DNA from: Bifidobacterium breve
GTDB lineage: Bacteria > Actinomycetota > Actinomycetes > S36-B12
Assembly: GCA_943328365.2 (NCBI GenBank)
Contig: CALPZT020000015.1
Coordinates: 1-12,221, forward strand
DNA length: 12,221 bases
Direction: 5' to 3'
In this document: positions 1 through 9,237 of the stretch, piece by piece
Layout: each line of letters begins with the position of its first letter
How positions within the stretch are numbered: position 1 is the stretch's first letter
Made by a program: the position numbers and the translations under genes
The notes under the pieces: model-generated
The model's input: the letters and a program-made list of their open reading frames with translations, nothing else
What the model was told of the DNA's origin: nothing
Database searches by the model: none

Positions 1-79
1 GACTCACACCGGGTCTACGCCGCAGCCGTGCGCTCCCAGTCAAGCGGACGCGCAGAGCCCCTCGACTGACCAGGATCCG
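1..79. other. Sequence downstream of gcvP with no recognised feature
   Basis: This is the region after the gcvP stop. I see no ORF worth calling and no hairpin with a U-run. CAGTC and GACTG could pair across a loop of about 22 bases on the minus strand, but that is too weak to call a terminator. Confidence 0.3.
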
Positions 80-3019
<2,940 letters not shown>

Positions 3020-3087
3020 CGATGATCCCTCTGACGAGGTGCGAATGCACCAGCGGAGCCGACCACGCAACCGCGCGCCGGACTCCC
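3020..3087 (-). promoter_or_regulatory. gcvP ribosome binding site and riboswitch expression platform
   Basis: This stretch between aptamer 2 and the gcvP ATG carries the Shine-Dalgarno AGAGGG (3027-3032), 7 bases from the start codon. A small hairpin GGTGC-ATTC-GCACC lies just upstream of it. No hairpin followed by a U-run is present, which argues for translational rather than terminator control. The hexamer CAGAGG at 3028-3033 repeats the 3' strand of the aptamer-2 P1 helix (3088-3093). Both could pair with the P1 5' strand at 3199-3204. The sequences are seen directly; the switching role is inference. Confidence 0.6.
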
Positions 3088-3299
3088 CCTCTGTTGCCCG
3101 CAGCATCCTGCGACCTGAGAGATTCACCTCGACGCTGGATGCGTCATGGCTTTCCCCGTCGGTGGGGATCGTCCGGCAAACCGGGCGTTCCCGCCTTCCA
3201 GAGGCGCCTACCCCGACCGGTCCTCGTGCCTGAGAGATTATCGGGGAGAATTGCTCCTTCGGCGGCTGCGCATGGGGTGCGCAACGCTCTCCCGACCGG
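3088..3299 (-). ncRNA. Tandem glycine riboswitch (two aptamers) upstream of gcvP
   Basis: Two gcvT-motif aptamers sit in series. Aptamer 1 (3217-3299) is closed by CCGGTC (3294-3299) with GACCGG (3217-3222). It contains the conserved GCCGAAGGAGCAA (3251-3263) and CTCTCAGGCA (3227-3236). Aptamer 2 (3088-3204) is closed by CCTCTG (3199-3204) with CAGAGG (3088-3093). It contains CCGACGGGGAAAG (3150-3162) and CTCTCAGGT (3113-3121). The linker is 12 bases. These are the diagnostic conserved elements of the glycine riboswitch, in the right order and strand, directly upstream of a glycine catabolic gene. In known cases glycine binding switches expression on. Because no terminator follows, control is probably at translation initiation. 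Confidence 0.95.
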
Positions 3300-3330
3300 G
3301 GTCAATCAGCATTTCGAACCCTACCGCGAA

Positions 3331-3903
3331 CTAGCTCGCCGCGCGACGCGCCCTGCGGGCGGAAAGTTCGTCATTGGCCGAGTTCGGTGCGACGGTGTCA
3401 CCGTCAGGCTGCTCCCCCGGCAGGGATGCAAGCGTTCCTTCGACCTCACGCCAGACACTGCCGACAGCGATGCCGAACACTCCTTGGCCACCCCTGACAA
3501 GGTCAATGACCTCGTCAGCGCTGCGGCATTCGTAAATGGTGGCGCCGTCACTCATCAGGGTCATGCGGGCTAGATCCTCGCCTGCGCGGTTCCCGAGGTG
3601 ATCGACGGCGGCACGAATATTCGGAAGGCTGACACCGGTATCAATGAGGCGCTTCACGATCCGCAGAATGAGAATGTCACGAAAGCCGTACAGGCGCTGA
3701 CTGCCAGAACCGGAGGCCGAGCGAACTGACGGCTCGACAAGGCCGGTGCGAGCCCAGTAGTCCAGCTGCCGGTAGGTGATACCTGCTGCGGAACACGCAA
3801 TTGGCCCCCGGTAGCCGATTCCGGCCGGCAGGGGGCGCAGTTCTGCGTCGTCAAAGAGCGCACCCTGCGGGTTTGAGGCCTCGATCGGATGTTCTGCGTT
3901 CAC
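3331..3903 (-). CDS. MerR-family transcriptional regulator (Rv1830-like)
   Basis: A predicted DNA-binding regulator of 190 residues. The MerR winged helix-turn-helix covers about residues 31-102, with ITYRQLDYWARTGLVEPS as the recognition part and a following SxRLYGFRDIL segment typical of the family. The C-terminal part has no cysteine-rich metal site, so the ligand is unknown. I start it at GTG 3903 because GAGGAGG lies 6 bases upstream; an upstream ATG at 3987 has no such support. A plausible promoter lies 68 bases further upstream. Its place between DUF151 and gcvP matches Rv1830 of M. tuberculosis, so family and synteny agree. Which genes it controls cannot be read from the sequence. The stop lies about 31 bases from the riboswitch, so gcvP transcription may in part read through from here. 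Confidence 0.9.
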   Translation of the reverse strand: MNAEHPIEASNPQGALFDDAELRPLPAGIGYRGPIACSAAGITYRQLDYWARTGLVEPSVRSASGSGSQRLYGFRDILILRIVKRLIDTGVSLPNIRAAVDHLGNRAGEDLARMTLMSDGATIYECRSADEVIDLVRGGQGVFGIAVGSVWREVEGTLASLPGEQPDGDTVAPNSANDELSARRARRAAS

Positions 3904-3970
3904 GAGCAGCCTCCTCGGTACGGTGACGCGGCCCGCCGTTCGAGGGTGCGCCGAAAACCTTGCGATGCTG

Positions 3971-4000
3971 ACGTTACGAAGGCCCAAGGGGAGGGGTCAA
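3971..4000 (-). promoter_or_regulatory. Probable housekeeping sigma promoter for the MerR gene ending at 3331
   Basis: On the minus strand a TTGACC (-35, 3995-4000) is followed after 18 bases by TAACGT (-10, 3971-3976). The predicted start near 3963 would leave a leader of about 60 bases before GTG 3903. The site lies in the only gap of more than 200 bases in the cluster, just after a candidate terminator, so it may separate this MerR gene from the upstream operon. Pattern match only. Confidence 0.5.
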
Positions 4001-4091
4001 TCCGACACACGGGCGAGTCGTCGACCGAAGTCTGGACCTCAACTGCAGGGTTCGGGTTTGCCACGCTCACGCAGTCGCCGCAGGCGAATGA

Positions 4092-4108
4092 CCGGCGGGT
4101 AACGCCGG
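4092..4108 (-). terminator. Candidate hairpin terminator after the DUF151 gene
   Basis: A perfect 6-base-pair GC stem, CCGGCG-TTACC-CGCCGG on the minus strand, starts 8 bases beyond the DUF151 stop codon. It is followed by TCATTCG rather than a clear T-run, so it would be a weak or Rho-assisted terminator, as is common in actinobacteria. Its position fits the end of the gcvH-FHA-MerR-DUF151 unit. Confidence 0.45.
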
Positions 4109-4116
4109 GCGCTGGA

Positions 4117-4584
4117 CTATTGAAAATCCTCCGGCGAAATCTGATCAAGGAATTCACGGAACTTCTCGACCTCCTCCTCCTGGGGCTCCTCGCCGGGAAG
4201 CTCGATCCCCGCCTCATCGAGCACCTCCTCGGCCCCGTAGATCGGAACCTCGGCTCGCAGTGCGAGCGCGATGGCGTCGGAGGGGCGCGCGCTCACCTCG
4301 ATGCCTGACTCGAAGACGAGGAGTGCGTAGAACACGCCCTCCTTGAGGGCGGTTATCCGCACTTCGGCGAGCGGAGCCCCGACAGCGGTGAGAACGTCAC
4401 GCAACAGGTCATGCGTCAGCGGCCGGGGCGGAACGACCCCCTGCTGCGCGTATGCGATCGCGGTCGCCTCGACTGCGCCAACCCAGATGGGCAGGTAACG
4501 CTCGCCACCAGTCTCGCGCAGCAGCACGATTGGATTATTGGAGGGCATCTCCATGCGTACACCGACGACGTCAAGGGACTGCAC
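4117..4584 (-). CDS. DUF151 / bifunctional nuclease (BFN)-domain protein, Rv1829-like
   Basis: The product is 155 residues, close to the usual size of the family. The DUF151 core is seen in GERYLPIWVGAVEA (residues 27-40) and SARPSDAIALALR (98-110). The C-terminal tail from about residue 127 is strongly acidic. Family members include a plant protein with reported RNase and DNase activity; the role of the actinobacterial ones is not settled. I start it at GTG 4584, where the reading begins with the conserved VQSLDVVGVR. There is no well-spaced Shine-Dalgarno sequence, and TACCCT lies 6 bases upstream, so a leaderless start is possible. ATG 4554 is an alternative. The gap to the upstream MerR stop is 16 bases, which suggests one operon with it. 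Confidence 0.92.
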   Translation of the reverse strand: MQSLDVVGVRMEMPSNNPIVLLRETGGERYLPIWVGAVEATAIAYAQQGVVPPRPLTHDLLRDVLTAVGAPLAEVRITALKEGVFYALLVFESGIEVSARPSDAIALALRAEVPIYGAEEVLDEAGIELPGEEPQEEEVEKFREFLDQISPEDFQ

Positions 4585-4600
4585 GCTTCTAGGGTAACCC

Positions 4601-5299
4601 CTACGCCTTGCTCCCGCGCACCAGTTCTGCTCGCAGCAAAGTGGCGTGGAGCTGGACGAACAGTGATGCCAGCTCCCTGATGGTCTCGTCAGCGAGGGCT
4701 TGGCCATCCGGATCCCGCGGCCGGGCATATGGGTTCGCGATCTGCTGGAGCAGGCCGCTGTCGCGGTCGGCAACGACCCGAAATGCCCGCAGGTGTCTGG
4801 GCTCCACCCCGAAGCCGGTGAGCCGTCCGATCACGGTGACAATTGCAAGGGCATCTTGGTCGAAGTGGCCGGCAGGCGATGCCCAGACCAGCCCATGAGA
4901 CTCAAGTTGTGCAATGGTCGACTCTGGAAGGCCGACCTGCTCGGCGAGCTCGGTGCGGGTGAGTCGAACTCGCCCGGCACCTGGCCGAAAGTCGTCGGGC
5001 CGCAAGCCGGTGCCTGCGACCGGGGCCGACTCATCGGCCCCCTCCTCAAGCTGCTCGCGAATCACCTTGAGCGGAAGGTATTGATCTCGCTGCATCGTCA
5101 GGACACTGCGAAGCTGCAGAACATCTCGCTCGGAGAACCTGCGATACCCCGAAGGGGTCCGCTCCGGAGTGATGAGCCCCTCGGCCTCGAGGAACCTGAT
5201 CTTGCTGATGGTGATGTCCGGAAACTCTCGCTTCAGCAGGCTCAACACCTCGCCGATGCTTAAGGTCCCGGCTATCCGGCTTCTCGCAGGCTCGCTCAT
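4601..5299 (-). CDS. MerR-family transcriptional regulator with two winged-helix segments (Rv1828-like)
   Basis: The product is 232 residues. The first MerR helix-turn-helix lies at about residues 13-85 (LSIGEVLSLLKREFPDITIS, then KIRFLEAEGLITP and GYRRFSERDV). A second helix-turn-helix-like segment follows at about 113-175, with LTRTELAEQVGLPESTIAQL and a following GLV wing. Two such segments are known for the Rv1828 group. No metal-binding cysteines are visible. The start ATG overlaps the FHA stop as ATGA (5296-5299), so the two genes are translationally coupled. In relatives this regulator sits next to garA and gcvH, as here. Target genes and ligand are unknown. The longer reading to 5440 only reads into the FHA gene. 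Confidence 0.93.
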   Translation of the reverse strand: MSEPARSRIAGTLSIGEVLSLLKREFPDITISKIRFLEAEGLITPERTPSGYRRFSERDVLQLRSVLTMQRDQYLPLKVIREQLEEGADESAPVAGTGLRPDDFRPGAGRVRLTRTELAEQVGLPESTIAQLESHGLVWASPAGHFDQDALAIVTVIGRLTGFGVEPRHLRAFRVVADRDSGLLQQIANPYARPRDPDGQALADETIRELASLFVQLHATLLRAELVRGSKA

Positions 5300-5796
5300 C
5301 GACCGGTCTCGACCCCGACCAGAAAGACGAATCGAAACTTGCCAATCTGGATCTCGTCGCCGCCGCTGAGTTGGTGATCCTCGACCCGCCGTCGGTTCAC
5401 ATACGTGCCGTTGAGACTGCCCGCGTCGGCGATGCTCCACCCCTGCGCACCGTGCCGGATATCGGCGTGATGCCGGCTCACGGTCACGTCGTCGAGGAAG
5501 ATCTCGGCATTCGGCGAACGACCGACCGTCACGAGATCGAGATGTGAGTCGAGCGCGAATTCGGTGCCCTCACCCGGCCCACGCAGCACGATGAGCATGG
5601 CCGATCCGGACGAGAGTGCACCGCCATGCCCCGATCCCACAGGACTCAGATGACCTGACTGGCCCTGACCGAAGGTGCCCGAAATTGCGGTGATCACGCC
5701 GGTATGCTCAAGACCACCATCGAGTGGTTCTCCGCACGCGGCGCAGAATCTGTCATCGCCTTCGACCGATTGCCCGCAGGACACGCACGTGCTCAT
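5296..5796 (-). CDS. garA: FHA-domain protein with N-terminal zinc ribbon, GarA/OdhI-like
   Basis: The product is 166 residues. Residues 4-21 carry two CxxC pairs (C4, C7, C18, C21), a zinc ribbon. A Gly/Ser-rich linker follows to about residue 64. The FHA domain covers about 68-160, with the phosphothreonine-binding set G92-R93-S94, S107-R108, H110 and N129-G130. From LDDVTVSR to EIQIGKFRFVFL it is close to GarA and OdhI, which bind 2-oxoglutarate dehydrogenase and glutamate enzymes. Those proteins have an ETTSVFR phosphorylation segment near the N terminus. Here it is absent, and the nearest threonines are T32 and T36. An in-frame TAG four codons upstream fixes ATG 5796 as the first usable start. 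Symbol given by domain and synteny; regulation by kinases is inference. Confidence 0.9.
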   Translation of the reverse strand: MSTCVSCGQSVEGDDRFCAACGEPLDGGLEHTGVITAISGTFGQGQSGHLSPVGSGHGGALSSGSAMLIVLRGPGEGTEFALDSHLDLVTVGRSPNAEIFLDDVTVSRHHADIRHGAQGWSIADAGSLNGTYVNRRRVEDHQLSGGDEIQIGKFRFVFLVGVETGR

Positions 5797-5873
5797 GTGA
5801 TGAATCTACCCTGCCGTGTGCGAAACGGACGTGAACCCGCTGCGGGAGTGCCCCTCGTCATGCGCGGATGGCC

Positions 5874-6257
5874 TCACGATGCCGTGGTGAGCGCCTCGTA
5901 TTCGGATACGCCGAGCAGGCCACTGAGGTCCGCGCCCTCCGTCATCTTGACGCGTACGAGCCACCCTGCGCCGTATGGATCGCCATTGAGCGTCTCAGGG
6001 GCGACATCGAGGCCTTCATTCCGCTCGATCACCAGGCCATCGACCGGCGAGTAGATGTCACTCACGCTTTTCGTTGATTCCACTTCACCGCAGGTACGGC
6101 CAGCAGTCAGGGCATCACCGACAGCAGGCAAGCTCACATAGACGATGTCGCCCAGTGCAGCCTGGGCGAAGTCGGTGATCCCGAACTCCGCAAGGCCTTC
6201 ATCGGTGATTCGCACCCACTCGTGCTCCGCGGTGTAGCGCAGCTCGTTCGGCACCAT
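5874..6257 (-). CDS. gcvH: Glycine cleavage system H protein
   Basis: This is the lipoyl carrier that shuttles the aminomethyl intermediate from GcvP to GcvT. The product is 127 residues, the usual length. The lipoylated lysine is K63 in GEVESTKSVSDIYSPVDG, and the HEWVR and GITDFAQAALGDIVYV segments are typical. ATG 6257 has AAAGGA 6 bases upstream. The gene lies 77 bases ahead of the FHA gene. A TATCCT box at 6293-6298 could be a -10 element, but I see no good -35. No glycine riboswitch lies in the 75-base gap upstream, so unlike gcvP it is not visibly glycine-controlled at the RNA level. Confidence 0.98.
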   Translation of the reverse strand: MVPNELRYTAEHEWVRITDEGLAEFGITDFAQAALGDIVYVSLPAVGDALTAGRTCGEVESTKSVSDIYSPVDGLVIERNEGLDVAPETLNGDPYGAGWLVRVKMTEGADLSGLLGVSEYEALTTAS

Positions 6258-6332
6258 GGCAGGTCCTTTCGTCGCTTGAGCCTAGGAGGGTCAGGATACG
6301 TGTCACGACTCTTGGTTCGTGCCGCGAAGCGC

Positions 6333-6911
6333 TCAAGGTGCGACCCGCGACAGCGGCGGTAGACGCAGGGTCGTGATGACGTAGCCGATGCCTGCCCACC
6401 AGTACAGGCCTGTCCCCCACAGTGCGAATGCCCAGCCGCACGCCATGGCTGCTACCCCGATCGGCCCATTCACCGAGCCGAGGAGGAGGAACGGAAAGCC
6501 CCACATGAGGCAGAAGGTGGCGGCCTTGCCCGTGACCGTCACCGGGAGGGACATGAGCCCTCTGCGCCGGAGCAGTGGGAGGAGCGCGACCAGCATGAGT
6601 TCGCGAAGGACAAGCAGCCCCACCAGCCACCAGGGGATGATCGAGCGTACGGCGAGGCCGAGAAGCGTTGCCGCGATGTAGAGGCGGTCCGCGAGTGGGT
6701 CGAGCATCGAGCCCAGTCGGCTCGTCTGCCCGGTTGCGCGGGCGATCGCTCCGTCGAGCCAGTCGGTGATCCCGGCCAGTACGAGCAATGCAAGCGCCCA
6801 AAGATCGGCCTCCGGAACGAGCAAGAGCCAAAGAAACACGGGGACGCCAAGAATCCGGGCGAAGCTCAGGGCATTTGGAATCGTGAGCACCCGATCGGAC
6901 GGCTCAGTCAT
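6333..6911 (-). CDS. CDP-alcohol phosphatidyltransferase (PgsA2 / cardiolipin synthase-like)
   Basis: A membrane phospholipid enzyme of 192 residues that transfers a phosphatidyl group from CDP-diacylglycerol to an alcohol. The catalytic signature is complete: D50, D53-G54, A57-R58, G67, D71 and D75 in the family pattern DGxxARxxxxxxxxGxxxDxxxD. Several hydrophobic segments follow (about residues 18-49, 78-116, 125-145, 150-170), consistent with a six-helix membrane protein. The acceptor cannot be decided from sequence: glycerol-3-phosphate (PgsA) or phosphatidylglycerol (the cardiolipin synthase type of actinobacteria). Position ahead of gcvH recalls pgsA2 (Rv1822) of M. tuberculosis. The start overlaps the stop of the upstream gene as ATGA, so the two are probably translated together. 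Confidence 0.92.
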   Translation of the reverse strand: MTEPSDRVLTIPNALSFARILGVPVFLWLLLVPEADLWALALLVLAGITDWLDGAIARATGQTSRLGSMLDPLADRLYIAATLLGLAVRSIIPWWLVGLLVLRELMLVALLPLLRRRGLMSLPVTVTGKAATFCLMWGFPFLLLGSVNGPIGVAAMACGWAFALWGTGLYWWAGIGYVITTLRLPPLSRVAP

Positions 6912-7579
6912 GTAGTCGCCGCCTCATGGCTGCCGCGCTTCCGGCCGCGGCCAAGCGCCGAGCGCAGGACTACCAGCCCGATGACGAGCGCGACGACGGC
7001 GAGGACTGCGAGCACGACGGCGATCGTCACGGCGTCCGGAACCTTCATCTGGACGGCGAGGAGGACGTCGACAGGCGGTGAGCCGTCCGCGTTCATCACG
7101 ATGACGGTCGTCGGAGTGTCGGCTGCGAGGCGCAGGCGAGCCGATGAGCCGTTTGCGCTGCTCGACCAAGTGATGTCCTGAGGAGGATCGAGATCGCGAA
7201 ATCCGGGTACCGGGGTGATCGACCACGTGCCGTCGACGTACCTCGCGACGTCGTATCGTGCACCGGACAGGTACTCGTTCGCAATGTCCGCTGGCGCCTG
7301 AGCCATGAACACCTCCGGCGGTCCGGGAGAACCAACGCCGGGAGTCGCGATGAGCACGGCCTCCCCTGTCACGGGCAAGTACGGAACCTCGCTGCCAACC
7401 CGCTCGACATCGATGACGACCGCCTGACTCGCAGCGGTACCACTGATGCGGCCGAGCGCGCTGCTCACGACACCGTCTGCGCTGAAGGTCGACCAGAGCC
7501 AACCGGCACCGGCGATGGACAGACCGGCTACGGAAAGGAACACGAGTGCGAGGAATCCGCTGAGGGCGCGTCTCAGCAT
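6908..7579 (-). CDS. Unrecognised membrane-anchored protein with one external domain
   Basis: I do not recognise this family. The product is 223 residues. A positively charged start (MLRR) precedes a hydrophobic segment at about residues 5-27, an anchor or uncleaved signal peptide. Residues 32-180 form a soluble stretch, probably outside the membrane, rich in Ala, Val, Pro and Asp and without cysteines. A second hydrophobic segment lies at about 183-206, followed by a basic tail RSALGRGRKRG. That arrangement places both ends in the cytoplasm. It overlaps the phosphatidyltransferase start by 4 bases (ATGA), so a role tied to that enzyme or to the envelope is a reasonable guess. No catalytic motif is visible. 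The Shine-Dalgarno sequence at ATG 7579 is weak. Confidence 0.85.
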   Translation of the reverse strand: MLRRALSGFLALVFLSVAGLSIAGAGWLWSTFSADGVVSSALGRISGTAASQAVVIDVERVGSEVPYLPVTGEAVLIATPGVGSPGPPEVFMAQAPADIANEYLSGARYDVARYVDGTWSITPVPGFRDLDPPQDITWSSSANGSSARLRLAADTPTTVIVMNADGSPPVDVLLAVQMKVPDAVTIAVVLAVLAVVALVIGLVVLRSALGRGRKRGSHEAATT

Positions 7580-7646
7580 GCGAGCGTTCGCATCCCGTCA
7601 CCCTCCGACCCGCATGGACGACGCCCCATGCACAAGTCGCCAGCCT

Positions 7647-7674
7647 AATAGGCCGTGCAACGAATAGCCCGTGC
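7647..7674. repeat. Imperfect 12-base direct repeat in an intergenic region
   Basis: AATAGGCCGTGC (7647-7658) is repeated as AATAGCCCGTGC (7663-7674), 11 of 12 bases alike, with a period of 16 bases. It lies in the 119-base gap between the permease stop and the start of the unrecognised membrane protein, upstream of the latter on the minus strand. A pair of tandem half-sites for a regulator is one reading; chance is another. Confidence 0.4.
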
Positions 7675-7698
7675 GGAGGGGATGCAGCGAACTCGCAT

Positions 7699-8448
7699 CT
7701 AGTACACGATGAACAGGTACGCCGCGGCGTAGACACCCACGCCAATGACGACCAGTCGAAGCACCTGCTGAGGGATTCGCCGTGCGAAGCGGCCGCCCGC
7801 ATACCCGCCGAGGATCGAACCAATGCCGATCGCCAGCGCGAAGGGCCAGGACCACGCACCCGCCGCGATGAACACCACCGCCGAAATGAGGTTGCCGCAG
7901 GCGGCAAGGAGGTTCTTCGCAGCATTCGACTGCTGCATGTCATCGTCGTATCGCAGGCCGAGGACGCCCATGTACATGATGCCCTGCCCTGCACCGAAGT
8001 AGCCGCCGTAGACGCCGAGGAGCCCGGTCCATGCAGGCAGGTCACGACGCGGCTCGATCGAGTGGTGCGCACGACGCGCGAGGCGCCGGACGATGACCGG
8101 CTGCAAGGCCACGAGCACAACGGCGCCAAGGATGAGCCACGGAACGACGGTCACGAATACTCGCTGGGGCAGCCGTACGACGAGCGACGACCCGATCACG
8201 GCCCCGGAGACCGTCAGCAGCATCGGGACTGCAAGCACGCGGAGCCGGGGTCTGAGCTCTGCGCGATAGGCCCATGCCGATGCGGCTCCCCCAACCGAGA
8301 GCCCGACATTGTTCGTGCCATTGGCGACAATCGGTGGCAGGCCAACGGTGAGCAGGAATGGGTAGGTGAGAAGGGTTCCTGAGCCCACGATCGCATTGAT
8401 TGCTCCGGCGAGGACGCCTGCAAGGACTGCGACGAGGAACTCCGTCAC
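7699..8448 (-). CDS. TauE/SafE (TSUP, formerly DUF81) family membrane permease
   Basis: The product is 249 residues, very hydrophobic, with about seven or eight membrane segments arranged as two similar halves. The family-typical opening is VAVLAGVLAGAINAIVGSGT followed by a TYPFLL helix. The second half starts at LLGVYGGYFGAGQGIMYMG, another family hallmark. TSUP proteins move small anions such as sulfite, sulfonates or organosulfur compounds, and the substrate here is unknown. The start is GTG 8448, 3 bases after the ABC ATPase stop and without a clear Shine-Dalgarno sequence, so translation probably depends on coupling to that gene. Confidence 0.93.
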   Translation of the reverse strand: MTEFLVAVLAGVLAGAINAIVGSGTLLTYPFLLTVGLPPIVANGTNNVGLSVGGAASAWAYRAELRPRLRVLAVPMLLTVSGAVIGSSLVVRLPQRVFVTVVPWLILGAVVLVALQPVIVRRLARRAHHSIEPRRDLPAWTGLLGVYGGYFGAGQGIMYMGVLGLRYDDDMQQSNAAKNLLAACGNLISAVVFIAAGAWSWPFALAIGIGSILGGYAGGRFARRIPQQVLRLVVIGVGVYAAAYLFIVY

Positions 8449-8451
8449 CTG

Positions 8452-9237
8452 TCAGCCGGACCGTTGCGCTGCGAGCCTGTCACCGATTCGCGTGAGCTGG
8501 ATCGATAGGCCAAAGCATTCCGACAGCGCCTCCTGCGTCATCGTGCTGGCAAACGGTCCTTGCGCGACGACCCGGCCATCTCGGATGAGGAGCGCATGGG
8601 TGAATCCCGAGGGTATCTCCTCCACGTGATGGGTGACGAGCACCTGCGCTGGGGCTCGCGGATCGCAGGCGAGAAGCCGAAGCCGCTCGACTAGGTCCTC
8701 GCGGCCGCCGAGGTCTAGGCCGGCTCCCGGCTCGTCGAGGATAAGCAGTTCTGGATTCGCCATGAGCGCCCGGGCAATGAGGGTGCGCTTGCGCTCCCCC
8801 TCAGAAAGGGTGCCGAAGGTTCGGCTCGCAAGGTGCTCGATTCCCCACGCAGTCAGCAGTGCCGCCGTTCGGTCATCGTCGATGCGCTCGTAGCGCTCGC
8901 GCCACCGCCCGGTGACCGCCCAGGCACCGGTGAGCACGACGTTCGCCACCGACTCCGCGGGCGGGATGTCATTCGCCAGTGCACTGCTCGCCCAGCCAAT
9001 GAGGGGCCTCAGCTCAGCCAGGTCGAAGCTGCCGAGCTCCTCGCCCAGAATTCGAACCGAGCCCCGAGTCGGGAACATCCGGGTCGAGATGACCTGCATG
9101 AGCGTGGTCTTGCCTGCCCCGTTTGGGCCCATCACGACCCATCGCTCGTCATCGCTCACGTTCCAGGAGACGGAGTCGAGCAGCATCCGGTCACCACGGC
9201 GAACGCTCACATCGATGCACGCCACGACCTCGGTCAC
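8452..9237 (-). CDS. ABC transporter ATP-binding protein (YlmA/Rv3041c-like), no permease of its own nearby
   Basis: An ABC ATPase of 261 residues. Walker A is GPNGAGKTT (residues 37-45), the signature is LSEGERKR (144-151), Walker B is LLILDEP (164-170), the D-loop region is GAGLDL (171-176), and the switch histidine is in VTHH (about 203). The signature has E instead of the common G, as in the YlmA/ModF-like group. I start it at GTG 9237, where AGGGAA lies upstream at good spacing; a longer frame to 9390 has no support and would run into serB. No ABC membrane subunit is in the window. The next gene is a TSUP permease, 3 bases away. An ABC ATPase is also next to serB2 in M. tuberculosis (Rv3041c). 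What it energises is unknown. Confidence 0.93.
   Translation of the reverse strand: MTEVVACIDVSVRRGDRMLLDSVSWNVSDDERWVVMGPNGAGKTTLMQVISTRMFPTRGSVRILGEELGSFDLAELRPLIGWASSALANDIPPAESVANVVLTGAWAVTGRWRERYERIDDDRTAALLTAWGIEHLASRTFGTLSEGERKRTLIARALMANPELLILDEPGAGLDLGGREDLVERLRLLACDPRAPAQVLVTHHVEEIPSGFTHALLIRDGRVVAQGPFASTMTQEALSECFGLSIQLTRIGDRLAAQRSG

Noticed and set aside
3020..3127. N-terminal extension of GcvP to GTG 3127
   Set aside because: The added 36 residues would be translated from aptamer 2 of the glycine riboswitch, and a good ribosome site serves ATG 3019.
3300..3330. Separate promoter for the gcvP leader (TAGGGT at 3318-3323)
   Set aside because: The box could be a -10 element, but no -35 is visible at the right distance, so I do not call it. 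Read-through from the MerR gene remains possible.
3022..3573. Plus-strand open frame opposite the riboswitch and MerR gene
   Set aside because: It covers a structured RNA and a real gene on the other strand; no family resemblance and no ribosome site.
3904..3987. N-terminal extension of the MerR protein to ATG 3987
   Set aside because: GTG 3903 has GAGGAGG at ideal spacing, and the extension would cover the predicted transcript start.
6924..8129. Minus-strand open frame of 401 codons spanning two genes
   Set aside because: It is out of frame with both the membrane protein and the permease and consists of low-complexity Arg/Ser-rich sequence.
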